From: JAKJBL01 sp964461335
GTDB taxonomy: Bacteria; Bacillota; Clostridia; Christensenellales; CAG-138
Length of the DNA: 64,000 nucleotides
Assembly (NCBI GenBank): GCA_964461335.1
Contig: CAYWTY010000002.1
Location: forward strand, 1 to 64,000
Direction of reading: 5' to 3'
The notes beneath the pieces are model-generated. The model saw nothing but the letters and a program-made list of their open reading frames with translations, did not search any database and was not told where the DNA came from. This document shows positions 34,417 to 42,856 of this stretch, one piece after another (within the stretch, counting starts at the first letter, position 1; each line of letters opens with the position of its first letter). Both the position numbers and the translations under genes were made by a program.

Positions 34417-35772
34417 TTACTGCCCCATAAACCCTGCTGAGCTATTTTTACCCTCACTAAGCGGGTCATATAGCTTTTCCGGCCGTATATTCGCCCTAAT
34501 GCTTTTAGTAGGCCTTGACATAAGCCCATAGCGCAGCGCTTCTGCTGCATGGTCCTCGCCATCTGCTGCATCTTCACAGTTTGAGCTGTCGTGGAGCAAA
34601 AGCGGAAGCGTTCTTATTAAGTTTTTGCAGCAGGGGAAAATCTGCAGCAGCGGGCCGCCCTCTCTTTGTGCAAGGTATTCGCGTACCCTTTGCCAGCCGG
34701 CTATACGCGATGGGTCAGCGCGCAAAAGCGGCGCCCCGCATTTTGAAAACACCTCTGCAATGCTCTCACCTACAACTCCATCAGCTATTCTGTGGCTAAG
34801 CCCCCTGTTCTGCCAGGCATCGGGCGAGGCTACTGTATATGCGATATTTTCGTTTATAGAGTTTTTGCAAATCCGCGCTGCCATTTCTGAGGAAAGCACA
34901 TGCCTTGCATATTCTTCTTTATATACAAACACGCGCCCATCTGGCCCTATGGCAAACCACAGCACGCAGCAGGGGTCGTTATAGCCCCAATCCATAGCGC
35001 GAAAGCGTTTCCACCAAGTAGGGATTAGAAACTGCTCGCACACATGGCTTTGTACCCTAAACTCAGGGAAAAACTGCCCAAAGAGCACGTTCCAGTCGCC
35101 CTCAAGGTGTGCGCGCCTAAGGTGTTCGGGCAGGTTTTCAAGTATGCGCACATAGTCAGGGTCGTTTTCTAAAAGTATGGGGTTGTCATAAACTGATGCA
35201 GGGATAAAGCTATAATCCTGCGCACACTCGTGCTTTGTATAATCGCAATCAATAAAGAGCCGCTTTACCCAGGCATGCCCAATGCCGCCAGGGTTGCATG
35301 TAAAGTACATGCGCGGGCTAAACCCCTGCTTTGATGTTCTGTTGCATGTAGATAAAAACTGCATTTGTTCATATGTAAAATGGGTAGCCTCCTCAAGGCC
35401 TATAACATCGTATTCCTGCCCCTGATACTGGTAAACATCCTTTTCTTTGTCGCAGTAGCCAAGGCGGATTCTTGAGCCGTTTGGGAATAAAAACGCGCGT
35501 GAAGTGGAGTTGTACTTTGCAATAGAATAAAGCTCGCGCAAAAGCGGCCTGCCGTGGTTTTCAATAAGCTCATTAAGTGTGCGGCGCAAAAGCAAAAGCT
35601 CAAGGCTGTTGTAGCGCAGGGCAAGCAGCACGAACTTGCGGCGCATTGCCCAGCTCTTGCCGCCGCCGCGCGCACCGCCGTATGCGCTAAAGCACGTTTT
35701 ACACATGAAGAACTGCCGCTGCTTAGGGTTTGGGGTACCCTTAAGCATATGGGCCTTGCTTTTCTTCCCCAA
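34417..35772 (-). CDS. Phage terminase large subunit (orphan)
   Basis: DNA-packaging motor ATPase/nuclease of tailed phages. Walker A GGARGGGKS (32-40), Walker B VIGLEEA (123-129) and nuclease-domain acidic residues in MDWGYNDP, VASPDAW and DGEDHAAEAL are all intact, so the protein is not a decayed remnant. 451 residues is full length. A TTG at 35772 immediately follows the small subunit stop; ATG at 35748 is an alternative start. No portal, capsid, tail, integrase or lysis gene is visible on either side. Confidence 0.9.
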   Translation of the reverse strand: MGKKSKAHMLKGTPNPKQRQFFMCKTCFSAYGGARGGGKSWAMRRKFVLLALRYNSLELLLLRRTLNELIENHGRPLLRELYSIAKYNSTSRAFLFPNGSRIRLGYCDKEKDVYQYQGQEYDVIGLEEATHFTYEQMQFLSTCNRTSKQGFSPRMYFTCNPGGIGHAWVKRLFIDCDYTKHECAQDYSFIPASVYDNPILLENDPDYVRILENLPEHLRRAHLEGDWNVLFGQFFPEFRVQSHVCEQFLIPTWWKRFRAMDWGYNDPCCVLWFAIGPDGRVFVYKEEYARHVLSSEMAARICKNSINENIAYTVASPDAWQNRGLSHRIADGVVGESIAEVFSKCGAPLLRADPSRIAGWQRVREYLAQREGGPLLQIFPCCKNLIRTLPLLLHDSSNCEDAADGEDHAAEALRYGLMSRPTKSIRANIRPEKLYDPLSEGKNSSAGFMGQ

Positions 35773-35773
35773 T

Positions 35774-36223
35774 TTAGCAGCTCAACCCCTCAGGGTCTTC
35801 AAGCACAACCTTAATTTCGCTTAACGCAGCGCTGCTTAACCCCTGCCCATAGCCCCAATCTTTTAAAAGCACAGAAGCTACTGCTGAGTTAAGCTCCCCA
35901 AGGAGCGCCCGCTCAACTGTGTACTGCTCAACTTTAAGCGCTGCCCAGCTTAAAACTGCGCGTTCAGCCTCTTTTAAGCCTGTGGTTGCCCCGTCTTTTG
36001 CATTTTTCACATATTCCTTTTCAAGCCCAAGCGCAGCGCAAAGCCCTGCTAAGGTGTATGGCACCTGGTGGTAGGCAAGTTCTCCGTTTTTAAGCTGAAG
36101 CCGTTCGCGCGTTGCATCGCATGAGGCGAAATATTCATTAGCAGCTGCCCTAAGTTTTTCTGCTGATGATGCCTTAACACTTCTCCCCGTAATAAGCACC
36201 CCCTTTTTACTTAAGGGTAGCAT
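35774..36223 (-). CDS. Phage terminase small subunit-like protein
   Basis: 149 residues with the layout of small terminase subunits of the PBSX/gp3 type: EYFASCDATRERLQLKNGE, PYTLAGLCAALGL (helix-turn-helix-like), a lysine/glutamate helix around ERALLGELNSAVASVLLKDWGYG. It would recognise DNA for packaging by the adjoining large subunit. The start at 36223 has only a poor ribosome site, so an internal start is possible. Confidence 0.75.
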   Translation of the reverse strand: MLPLSKKGVLITGRSVKASSAEKLRAAANEYFASCDATRERLQLKNGELAYHQVPYTLAGLCAALGLEKEYVKNAKDGATTGLKEAERAVLSWAALKVEQYTVERALLGELNSAVASVLLKDWGYGQGLSSAALSEIKVVLEDPEGLSC

Positions 36224-36257
36224 TAAAAACGCCTATTGCGGCCTGCCATAAGCATTC

Positions 36258-36284
36258 TAAAAAAGCGGGGCTGCACCCGCTCTT
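36258..36284 (-). terminator. Intrinsic terminator after the second MBL-fold gene
   Basis: On the minus strand GCGGG-TGCAG-CCCGC (36265-36280) is followed by a run of six T. It lies beyond the triplicated gene end. Confidence 0.8.
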
Positions 36285-36290
36285 AAGTTT

Positions 36291-36482
36291 TAGCTTTTAT
36301 TTTGTATAGTCGAGCACAAGAAGCCTGTTTTCGCCTAAGCTTTCTCTTCTAAAGCATTAGCTTTTATTTTGTATAATCGAGCACAAGAAGCCTGTTTTCG
36401 CCGAGGCTTTCTTTTCTAAAGCATTAGCTTTTATTTTGTATAATCGAGCACAAGAAGCCTGTTTTCGCCTAGGCTTTCTTTT
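36291..36482. repeat. 67-bp tandem repeat: 3' end of the MBL-fold gene copied three times
   Basis: Units begin at 36291, 36358 and 36425, a strict 67-base period. The copy at 36425 contains the real last codons and stop of the MBL gene; the two copies beyond the stop are almost identical (a few substitutions, for example TATAG/TATAA and CTAAGC/CTAGGC). 67 is not a multiple of three, so extra copies cannot extend the protein in frame. Confidence 0.9.
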
Positions 36483-37081
36483 GTAATTACAGCCTGGCTT
36501 TGGTTGAGCTTGTGAATATGCCAGCCCTTTGCAACAGAAAGCATTGACTCAACCCCAAGGAGCGTTTTACCAAGCGTAAGCAATTGTGTTTGGTAGTGCA
36601 TTGGTATAAATATGCTTGCCCCTGTTTTGCAGGCGATTTCACATGCTTTTGCAGGGCCTATTGTATATGTGCCTCCAACAGGCGCAAGCAGCACGTCAAG
36701 CTTGCCAAGGCTTTCGTAGGCTTCATCCGATGGTGTTTCGCCAAGGTCGCCAAGGTGCGCTATGCGAAGCCCTTCAAGCTCAAAAAGGAAAATAAGGTTT
36801 GTGCCCCTTTCACTTCCCGAGCTTTCGTCATGATAGCTTGGGATGCCGGTTATCCTTATGCCCTTAAACTCTATTAGACCCTCAGTTTTAATTACTTGGG
36901 GCGTATTCGAAAACGCCTCAAGGTAATTATGGTCGCTGTGGTCATGGCTTATAGTTACTGCATCTGCATAAATGTCAGAGAGCACATAGCCTGTTGAAGG
37001 GCCGCAAGGGTCAGTAAACAGCCGTACTCCGGATTCTGCTTTAATAAGAAAGCTGCTGTGACCATACCATTTAATTTTCAT
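36431..37081 (-). CDS. Metal-dependent hydrolase, MBL fold (UlaG-like)
   Basis: 216-residue MBL-fold protein: MKIKWYGHSSF start typical of the family, HDHSDH metal motif, HLGDLG and PMHYQT histidines. Substrate unknown. Start 37081 is 6 bases after GGAGG. The last about 17 codons form the first unit of a 67-bp tandem repeat. Lies 33 bases after the next gene upstream on the same strand. Confidence 0.85.
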   Translation of the reverse strand: MKIKWYGHSSFLIKAESGVRLFTDPCGPSTGYVLSDIYADAVTISHDHSDHNYLEAFSNTPQVIKTEGLIEFKGIRITGIPSYHDESSGSERGTNLIFLFELEGLRIAHLGDLGETPSDEAYESLGKLDVLLAPVGGTYTIGPAKACEIACKTGASIFIPMHYQTQLLTLGKTLLGVESMLSVAKGWHIHKLNQSQAVITKESLGENRLLVLDYTK

Positions 37082-37114
37082 ATTTAACCTCCAGTCAGGT
37101 AGCAACCGTATGCG

Positions 37115-37765
37115 CTAACATAAATTAACAAGGCATAGCGCAAAGACCCGGGCTGCACAATCCCCCACATGTGCGCTTGCTGTGCAAAGTGCAGGGCGTT
37201 CTCTTTGGAGCACGCCTCGCGTCATTCTAAGGAGGACATCTGAAGCCTTAAGAAGCCTTAGAGTAAGCGCACGGTTATTGTCAAGACGCTCTATTGCACC
37301 AAGCGTTAAGAGCAGGGCTCTTTGCACATCAGTGTTATTTGGGCAGCTTGGCTCGCCCTCTGCCTTGCGCCCAAGCATCCACATACGCCGCATTGTATAC
37401 TCAAGCCGTGATAATGCCGCGCTGCAGTGAAGAAATTCAGGGCATTGCACAAGCGGTTCAAGCTCATTTAGTGCGCATTTAAGCGCCTCTGTATAAAACT
37501 CGTCAGTAAGGCTAAAAAGCAGATGCCCTTCGTTTGCCTCAACGCTTTTTACAAGCTGCACCCCGAAAAGCGTAAACTCCGCTGCTCCTTCATTTAGCAC
37601 ATTTGCCCACTCGTTTGCATCTGCGCCAAGAGTGAGCGGCGCTGCGCTCCTTGCAGCACAGCCTTCTGGCGCGCAATCTATATATGTGCTGTATATGCTT
37701 TCACCGAGCAAAGAACTTGATGTGCCTGCAAGGCTGTTTCGAAGCAGCTCGTAAAGGCTTTCCAT
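37115..37765 (-). CDS. Uncharacterised protein, faint DALR-like C terminus
   Basis: 216 residues from MESLYELLRN (start after GGGG). I do not recognise the protein. The C-terminal half (about 120-205), with SRLEYTMRRMWML and RALLLTLGAIERLDNN, faintly recalls the helical DALR anticodon-binding domain of class I tRNA synthetases, but no synthetase catalytic domain is present. Cysteine-rich at the end. It is followed on the same strand by the MBL-fold gene and may be co-transcribed. Confidence 0.55.
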   Translation of the reverse strand: MESLYELLRNSLAGTSSSLLGESIYSTYIDCAPEGCAARSAAPLTLGADANEWANVLNEGAAEFTLFGVQLVKSVEANEGHLLFSLTDEFYTEALKCALNELEPLVQCPEFLHCSAALSRLEYTMRRMWMLGRKAEGEPSCPNNTDVQRALLLTLGAIERLDNNRALTLRLLKASDVLLRMTRGVLQRERPALCTASAHVGDCAARVFALCLVNLC

Positions 37766-37905
37766 GGGTAATGCCCCTTTATATATTATTATAGGATACT
37801 CCAAGGCGGCTGTCCTGTCAAACCAATTTAAGGATATAGCGCTATTAAACGCATTTCCTTGTGTAGCTTATGCGATTTGGGTACAATAATACTATTATTC
37901 TATTA

Positions 37906-37954
37906 GGGAAAGGTTGATTAAATGAGGAATGCCGAATTAATCAGCGTTTCCTTA
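37906..37954. repeat. MITE-like repeat, copy 3 (internal deletion, inverted)
   Basis: 49 bases made of just the two ends of the element at 29015-29180: on the minus strand AAGGAAACGCTGATTAATTC joined to CTCATTTAATCAACCTTTCC. The roughly 115 interior bases are missing. The right end lies 16 bases before the lplA start. Confidence 0.75.
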
Positions 37955-37970
37955 GGAAAGAAGTTAGCGC

Positions 37971-38945
37971 ATGCAAAACACGGTATTTTTAAGCAACATG
38001 CACGACCCGTATTATAATCTAAGCCTTGAGACTGTGCTTTTTGAATCTTGCACAGAAGGCTGCATACTCTACATTTGGCAAAACCAAAATACGGTTGTTA
38101 TCGGCAAAAACCAAAACGCATGGAAGGAATGCGCATTTTCCCTGCTCGAACAGGAAGGCGGGGTGCTTGCACGCCGTACATCTGGCGGTGGTGCTGTGTA
38201 CCACGACCTTGGCAATTTGAATTTTACTTTTATAGTAAAGCGCAGCGAGTATGACCTTATGCGCCAGCTTGCTGTTATTTTAGAAGCATGCAAAAGTTTT
38301 GGCATTGAAACCGAGTTTTCAGGCAGGAACGACTTATTGGTAAGCAAAGGGCTTGCGAAGTTTTCAGGCAATGCTTTTAGGTTTTCAAAGGATATTGCGC
38401 TCCACCACGGCACTGTCCTTGTAAGTGCGGATTTGCAAAAGCTTAGCCGCTACCTTGTGCCATCGCAAGAAAAGCTTAGGGCAAAAGGTATTGAAAGCGT
38501 AAGGCAGCGTGTTGTAAACCTTTGTGAGCTTAACCCTGAAGTAAATATAGAGCGCATGAAAAAAGCGCTTCTTAATGCGTTTATAAAAAGCTATGGGCCT
38601 GCACGCGTAGGGCAGGTTGCTGCGCTTAACCAGGAGCGTCTTTTGGAGCTTAGAGCGCTTTATGCTTCATGGCAGTGGCGCATGGGCGATTCTCCAAGCT
38701 TTGATGTTGCTCTTCTGCGCAGGTTTGAATGGGGTGGAGTCGAGCTGCAGCTCTCGCTTTCAGGCGGTATTATAGTAAGTGCAGATGTTTATTCAGATGC
38801 AATGGATGAAGAATTTATAGAGCGCATACGGCCTGTGCTGCTTTGCTCGAAGTTCAATTCGCTTGAAATGGCAGAGCGCTTAAGAAGCCTGCGCCATGCA
38901 GAGGCAAATGAGCTTGCAGCTTGGGTTGAGGAAAAGGGCTTTTAG
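37971..38945 (+). CDS. lplA: Lipoate--protein ligase
   Basis: Attaches free lipoate to lipoyl domains (E2 and GcvH) through lipoyl-AMP. The RRTSGGGAVYHDLGNLNF motif and the lysine in GLAKFSGNAFRF are the signature parts; an LplA C-terminal domain follows. 324 residues. The ATG follows an AGGAAAG site that belongs partly to the MITE-like copy upstream. No lipoylated enzyme gene is near. Confidence 0.95.
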   Translation: MQNTVFLSNMHDPYYNLSLETVLFESCTEGCILYIWQNQNTVVIGKNQNAWKECAFSLLEQEGGVLARRTSGGGAVYHDLGNLNFTFIVKRSEYDLMRQLAVILEACKSFGIETEFSGRNDLLVSKGLAKFSGNAFRFSKDIALHHGTVLVSADLQKLSRYLVPSQEKLRAKGIESVRQRVVNLCELNPEVNIERMKKALLNAFIKSYGPARVGQVAALNQERLLELRALYASWQWRMGDSPSFDVALLRRFEWGGVELQLSLSGGIIVSADVYSDAMDEEFIERIRPVLLCSKFNSLEMAERLRSLRHAEANELAAWVEEKGF

Positions 38946-39246
38946 GTAGAATTGCTGAAAGCTATAAGGAAGAAGCCAGTTCAGCCCAGCTAACGAGTGC
39001 GAAGAATCTAATTTTCAAATGTTGTTATAGATTCATATCTACTACATTGCATAGCTATTGAATATACCATAATGTCGTGCTATAGTGTGTGAGCAACAAG
39101 ACTTCGAGAAAAATCTTGAAGATTAAAATACAGAATAGCAGGTTTAGATGCGAAACCTGCTATTCATGGCGCATGTTTATGGTTACCCTATAGGCAAGAT
39201 GCAAACAGTCACTAAGTGACTATGTAGTATAAAGGTGGGTTAGGCC
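38946..39246 (+). promoter_or_regulatory. KtrAB leader with promoter and long hairpin
   Basis: Holds TTGAAT (39058-39063), a 17-base spacer and TATAGT (39081-39086), a good sigma-A promoter about 160 bases before ktrB. The transcript leader then contains a perfect 13-bp hairpin with arms GAATAGCAGGTTT (39133-39145) and AAACCTGCTATTC (39153-39165), not followed by T, and a small AGTCAC/GTGACT hairpin. A c-di-AMP-type riboswitch would make sense for KtrAB but I could not match one. Confidence 0.5.
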
Positions 39247-40536
39247 TTGAAAGAAAGACGGTTAAGCCCGGGAAGGATTATCGCGCTAGGGTTCGCCGGT
39301 GTGATCCTTTTGGGTACAATATTATTGCTTCTGCCTGTTTCTGCGAATCTGGGCATTACCATTCGCCCTGTGGACGCATTGTTTACTTCAACCAGCGCAG
39401 TTTGTGTAACCGGCTTGATAGCCATAGATACAGCCGATTATTTTAGCATTTTCGGGCGAACCGTAGTTGGGTTTCTGATTCAAATAGGCGGGTTGGGGAT
39501 AACCTCTATAGGAGTTTCCTTTATCCTCCTCTCACATAAAAGGGTCGGATTAAAAGAACGCATCCTTGTACGGGAATCCCTGAATTTGAATACCCTCCAA
39601 GGCATGGTACGACTGGTAAAATCCATTATGCTCGTAACACTATGCTTTGAAAGCATAGGCATGATACTCAGCTACATCGTGTTTTCACGGGAATACCCGC
39701 CGCTGTCTGCTTTAGGTATCAGCGCCTTCCATTCCGTAGCCGCATTTAATAACTCTGGATTTGATATTCTCGGGGGTTATCGGAATTTGATTCCCTATCG
39801 GGATAATGTATTGTTGAACTTGACAACATGCGGTTTAATTATCTTTGGCGGGCTGGGGTTCTATGCAATCCGGGAGATATTGCAAAAGCGTAACTGGCGA
39901 GATCTAAGCATGAATACAAAAATCGTTGTAACTATGACGCTTAGTCTGCTGACAATTGGCACAGTTTTATTAAAGCTTACAGATGATGTAACTTGGCTTG
40001 GTGCGTTCTTCCAAAGCACTTCTGCAAGAACAGCTGGATTCAGCACTTATTCAATTGGAGAATTTACCGCAGCAGGACAGTTTGTATTGATTATTCTCAT
40101 GTTTATCGGTGCTTCACCTGGGTCAACAGGCGGCGGTATAAAGACTACGACTGCATTCACACTTCTTAAAAGCCTTTTTGCATTTTCCACAAATCAAGAA
40201 TGTGTGGCTTTTAGGCGCAGGATTCCTTCTGAAAGCATCATGAAAGCGTTTACTATTACCCTCTTGGCAGCAATCCTCATATGCTTCATGACTCTCGCGA
40301 TTTGCATAACCGAGCCACACTTCACATTTGTGCAGATTCTTTTTGAAGTCGTATCAGGGTTTGGTACAGTTGGGCTTTCAACAGGCATTACTCCGCATTT
40401 GATGGATATTAGCAAAATCCTTTTATGTCTGACTATGTTCATCGGGCGGGTTGGGCCGCTTACCATTGCAAGTATTTGGGTATATAAAGCATCGTCGAAC
40501 CTTTCTCATCCAGAGGAAAGAGTAACGATAGGATAG
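39247..40536 (+). CDS. ktrB: Potassium uptake protein KtrB/TrkH family
   Basis: Membrane translocating subunit of a Ktr-type potassium transporter. Four M1-P-M2 repeats are visible with filter loops TSAVCVTGLIAIDT, AAFNNSGFDILGG, TSARTAGFSTYS and GFGTVGLSTGIT, each with the conserved glycine; 429 residues. TTG start 39247 follows AAAGGTGGG. Leucine and alanine codons differ visibly from flanking genes, suggesting transfer. Partner ktrA follows after 12 bases. Confidence 0.93.
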   Translation: MKERRLSPGRIIALGFAGVILLGTILLLLPVSANLGITIRPVDALFTSTSAVCVTGLIAIDTADYFSIFGRTVVGFLIQIGGLGITSIGVSFILLSHKRVGLKERILVRESLNLNTLQGMVRLVKSIMLVTLCFESIGMILSYIVFSREYPPLSALGISAFHSVAAFNNSGFDILGGYRNLIPYRDNVLLNLTTCGLIIFGGLGFYAIREILQKRNWRDLSMNTKIVVTMTLSLLTIGTVLLKLTDDVTWLGAFFQSTSARTAGFSTYSIGEFTAAGQFVLIILMFIGASPGSTGGGIKTTTAFTLLKSLFAFSTNQECVAFRRRIPSESIMKAFTITLLAAILICFMTLAICITEPHFTFVQILFEVVSGFGTVGLSTGITPHLMDISKILLCLTMFIGRVGPLTIASIWVYKASSNLSHPEERVTIG

Positions 40537-40548
40537 GAGAAGTATAAT

Positions 40549-41214
40549 ATGTCGGAATATAGAGCGAGCATTAATTTTGGAGTTATTGGGCTTGGCCGTT
40601 TTGGAATGGCGCTTGCAGAAAAGCTTGCAGAAAACGGGAAAGAGGTTTTAGCACTAGACACCAATGAAAGCAAGGTCAGACTTATTCAGGATAAGGTGCA
40701 ACAAGCCTTTGTTGTATCACAATTGAATAAGGCAACTCTTGCCGAGGTTGGAATACATAATTGCGGCACAGTAATTGTATGCATTGGTGAGCAGGTGGAA
40801 GCGAGTATTTTAACAACACTTAATGTCATCGAAATGGATGTTCCGAGGGTGATTGCAAAAGCAAACAGCGCTGAGCACGGCAAGGTGCTGCAGAAAATCG
40901 GCGCAGAAGTGGTGTATCCTGAGCGGGATCGTGCTATTCGTCTGGCTGCATCGCTGTCAATGAGCGGGAGTTTAGACTCCATTGATCTGCCAAGCGAATA
41001 TATAATATCAGAGTTTCGGTTAGGCGATAGACACCACGGAGAAACCATCTCGAAATTGGATCTTAACAGAAGATTCAATCTCAACATAATTGCGATTGTT
41101 AGAGGGTCTGAAACCATTATTGAAATCGATTCCGGCCTTGAATTGAATACCAATGATTTAATTATTGTGATAGGGAAAAAAGAAAACACAGCGAAACTTC
41201 AGCATATTTTATAG
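40549..41214 (+). CDS. ktrA: Potassium uptake regulatory protein KtrA/TrkA family
   Basis: Cytoplasmic RCK ring subunit gating KtrB. N-terminal Rossmann fold GVIGLGRFGMALAEKLAENG with acidic LALDTNE for nucleotide binding, then a TrkA-C (RCK-C) domain at about 135-220; 221 residues. AGGAG precedes the ATG. TrkA-C domains of this type often bind c-di-AMP in Firmicutes; that is family knowledge, not seen here. Confidence 0.94.
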   Translation: MSEYRASINFGVIGLGRFGMALAEKLAENGKEVLALDTNESKVRLIQDKVQQAFVVSQLNKATLAEVGIHNCGTVIVCIGEQVEASILTTLNVIEMDVPRVIAKANSAEHGKVLQKIGAEVVYPERDRAIRLAASLSMSGSLDSIDLPSEYIISEFRLGDRHHGETISKLDLNRRFNLNIIAIVRGSETIIEIDSGLELNTNDLIIVIGKKENTAKLQHIL

Positions 41215-41403
41215 TCCTGCATGCAGGGGTGATGTCTTTAGCTGCAGTTAGCATATGCTTTGCTGTACGTAGGCCACTTATAAGTTGGTGCGACTAAATG
41301 CACAATCTGTTCGGTTTTGCGAAATCTTCCCCCTGCTGCTCTTGTTTTCCCCATCTGTCTATAGACGGAGAGCATAGCTGTTTCTAATGAAAAAGGAGTG
41401 TTT

Positions 41404-42237
41404 ATGCGAATAATACCTGCCTCAACTATAAAAGAGACTGTTGCCGGGCTTTTTATTGATGCTGTATGCAGCCTGCCAAAAGATGTGCTAAATGCAATAG
41501 AAAAGGCGCAAAAAGTTGAAGTAGGCGCAGCAGCTATTGCACTAAGCCAAATCCTTGAAAACGAGCGGCTTGCAAGGGTTTCGCGGCGCCCCTGCTGCCA
41601 GGATACTGGGCTTGCAGTAGTTTTTATAGATTTAGGCGAACAAGTGTATATTGATGGAAGCTTAACAGAGGCTGTTGACGAGGGCGTAGCCTTTGCATAT
41701 GAACGCGCATATTTACGAAAGTCAGCGCTTAGCGCACTCACGCGTGAAAACACTTTAACAAACACACCCGCAATTTTGCACCTGCGCTTAGTAGAAGGGG
41801 ATAAGCTCAATATTTCGGTTATGCCAAAGGGCTTTGGCAGCGAAAATATGAGCGCCCTAAAAATGCTTAAGCCGTCAGATGGTATTGAAGGTGTGCTTGG
41901 CTTTATTGTAGAAACTGTTAAGGCAAATGCAGCAAATGCCTGCCCTCCTGTTATTCTCGGCATTGGCATAGGCGGCACAATGGAAGCTGCAGCGCTTTTA
42001 GCTAAGCGCCAGCTTTTGCGCGAAACAGGCAAAAAGGCAGATTCCGCGCTTTTAAGCGGGCTTGAAGAAGAGGCGCTTAAACGGGTAAATGCGCTTGGTA
42101 TAGGGCCTATGGGTTTAGGCGGCAAAACAACTGCGCTTGCCTGCCATATTGCTGAACAGCCCACGCATATAGCAGGGCTTCCTGTTGCACTAAATATGCA
42201 ATGCCATTGTTCCCGCCACAAAAGCGCAGAACTTTAA
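41404..42237 (+). CDS. fumA: Fumarate hydratase class I, alpha subunit
   Basis: Iron-sulfur dehydratase alpha subunit, 277 residues. The CCQDTGLAVVF segment has one cluster cysteine, PPVILGIGIGGTMEAAALLAK and CHIAEQPTHIAGLPVALNMQC supply others. With the beta subunit that follows it forms a two-subunit class I fumarase or closely related L(+)-tartrate dehydratase; the substrates cannot be separated by eye. The ATG at 41404 is 5-6 bases after AAGGAG. An antisense ORF over it is an artefact. Confidence 0.92.
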   Translation: MRIIPASTIKETVAGLFIDAVCSLPKDVLNAIEKAQKVEVGAAAIALSQILENERLARVSRRPCCQDTGLAVVFIDLGEQVYIDGSLTEAVDEGVAFAYERAYLRKSALSALTRENTLTNTPAILHLRLVEGDKLNISVMPKGFGSENMSALKMLKPSDGIEGVLGFIVETVKANAANACPPVILGIGIGGTMEAAALLAKRQLLRETGKKADSALLSGLEEEALKRVNALGIGPMGLGGKTTALACHIAEQPTHIAGLPVALNMQCHCSRHKSAEL

Positions 42238-42247
42238 GGGGGTTAAA

Positions 42248-42856
42248 ATGCAGATAAAAGAAGTTAAGCTCCCGCTTTCTAAACAAGAAGAAGCTATGAA
42301 CACTGAACTTAAAGTATACAAGTTAAAAGAAGTTAAGCTCCCGCTTTCTAATAAGGAGGCAGCGTTGCTTCGCACAGGCGAAGTAGTAAGCCTTTTCGGC
42401 ACAGCTTATTTAGCGCGCGATGCAGCGCATAAGCGCCTTGTTGAATGTCTTGAGCAAAATATAGAGCCCCCATTTGAACTTCGTGGCGCTTGTATTTTTT
42501 ATGCAGGCCCATGCCCTGCTGCGCCTGGCGAGCTCATTGGCCCATGCGGCCCTACATCGAGCAGCCGTATGGATAAATACACCCTCCCCCTTTTGGATTG
42601 CGGGTTAAGTGCAATGATTGGCAAAGGCAAGCGCTCTCACGCAGTTGTTGAGGCAATGCTCGGGCGTGCAGTTTATTTTGCTGTTACAGGCGGAACTGCG
42701 CTATTGATTTCAAAGCATATAGTTGAAGTTAAAGAAGTGGCATATCCGGAGCTTGGTACTGAGGCTGTGCTTGCAGTTAAATTTAACGGCCTTACTGCAG
42801 TAGTTGCAGTTGACGCGCACGGCAATGACATTTTCGACCATGGGGGTAAAGAATGA
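42248..42856 (+). CDS. fumB: Fumarate hydratase class I, beta subunit, with duplicated N terminus
   Basis: Beta subunit of the same dehydratase: GTAYLARDAAHKRL, YAGPCPAAPG and GPTSSSRMDKY are the family signatures. 202 residues, about 20-25 more than usual because the first 23 codons are repeated in frame: KEVKLPLS occurs twice, 23 residues apart, from a 27-base exact repeat (42256-42282 and 42325-42351). Overlaps the smr gene by ATGA. A start at the second unit would give the usual length. Confidence 0.92.
   Translation: MQIKEVKLPLSKQEEAMNTELKVYKLKEVKLPLSNKEAALLRTGEVVSLFGTAYLARDAAHKRLVECLEQNIEPPFELRGACIFYAGPCPAAPGELIGPCGPTSSSRMDKYTLPLLDCGLSAMIGKGKRSHAVVEAMLGRAVYFAVTGGTALLISKHIVEVKEVAYPELGTEAVLAVKFNGLTAVVAVDAHGNDIFDHGGKE
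42256..42351. repeat. In-frame 69-base direct duplication at the start of fumB
   Basis: Two identical 27-base units (42256-42282, 42325-42351) offset by 69 bases. The intervening codons are not repeated beyond the unit. Confidence 0.9.

Noticed and set aside
34417..36223. Prophage
   Set aside because: Apart from the terminase pair there are no phage structural, lysis or integration genes on either side.
38946..39020. Possible c-di-AMP (ydaO-type) riboswitch before ktrB because of CAGCTAAC
   Set aside because: Only a short motif matches; the required stems and other conserved blocks are absent, and the site lies upstream of the mapped promoter.
41238..42221. Long minus-strand ORF of 327 codons over fumA
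   Set aside because: It lies wholly opposite a well-supported fumarase gene, has no ribosome site, and its translation has no family features; it results from the codon bias of fumA.
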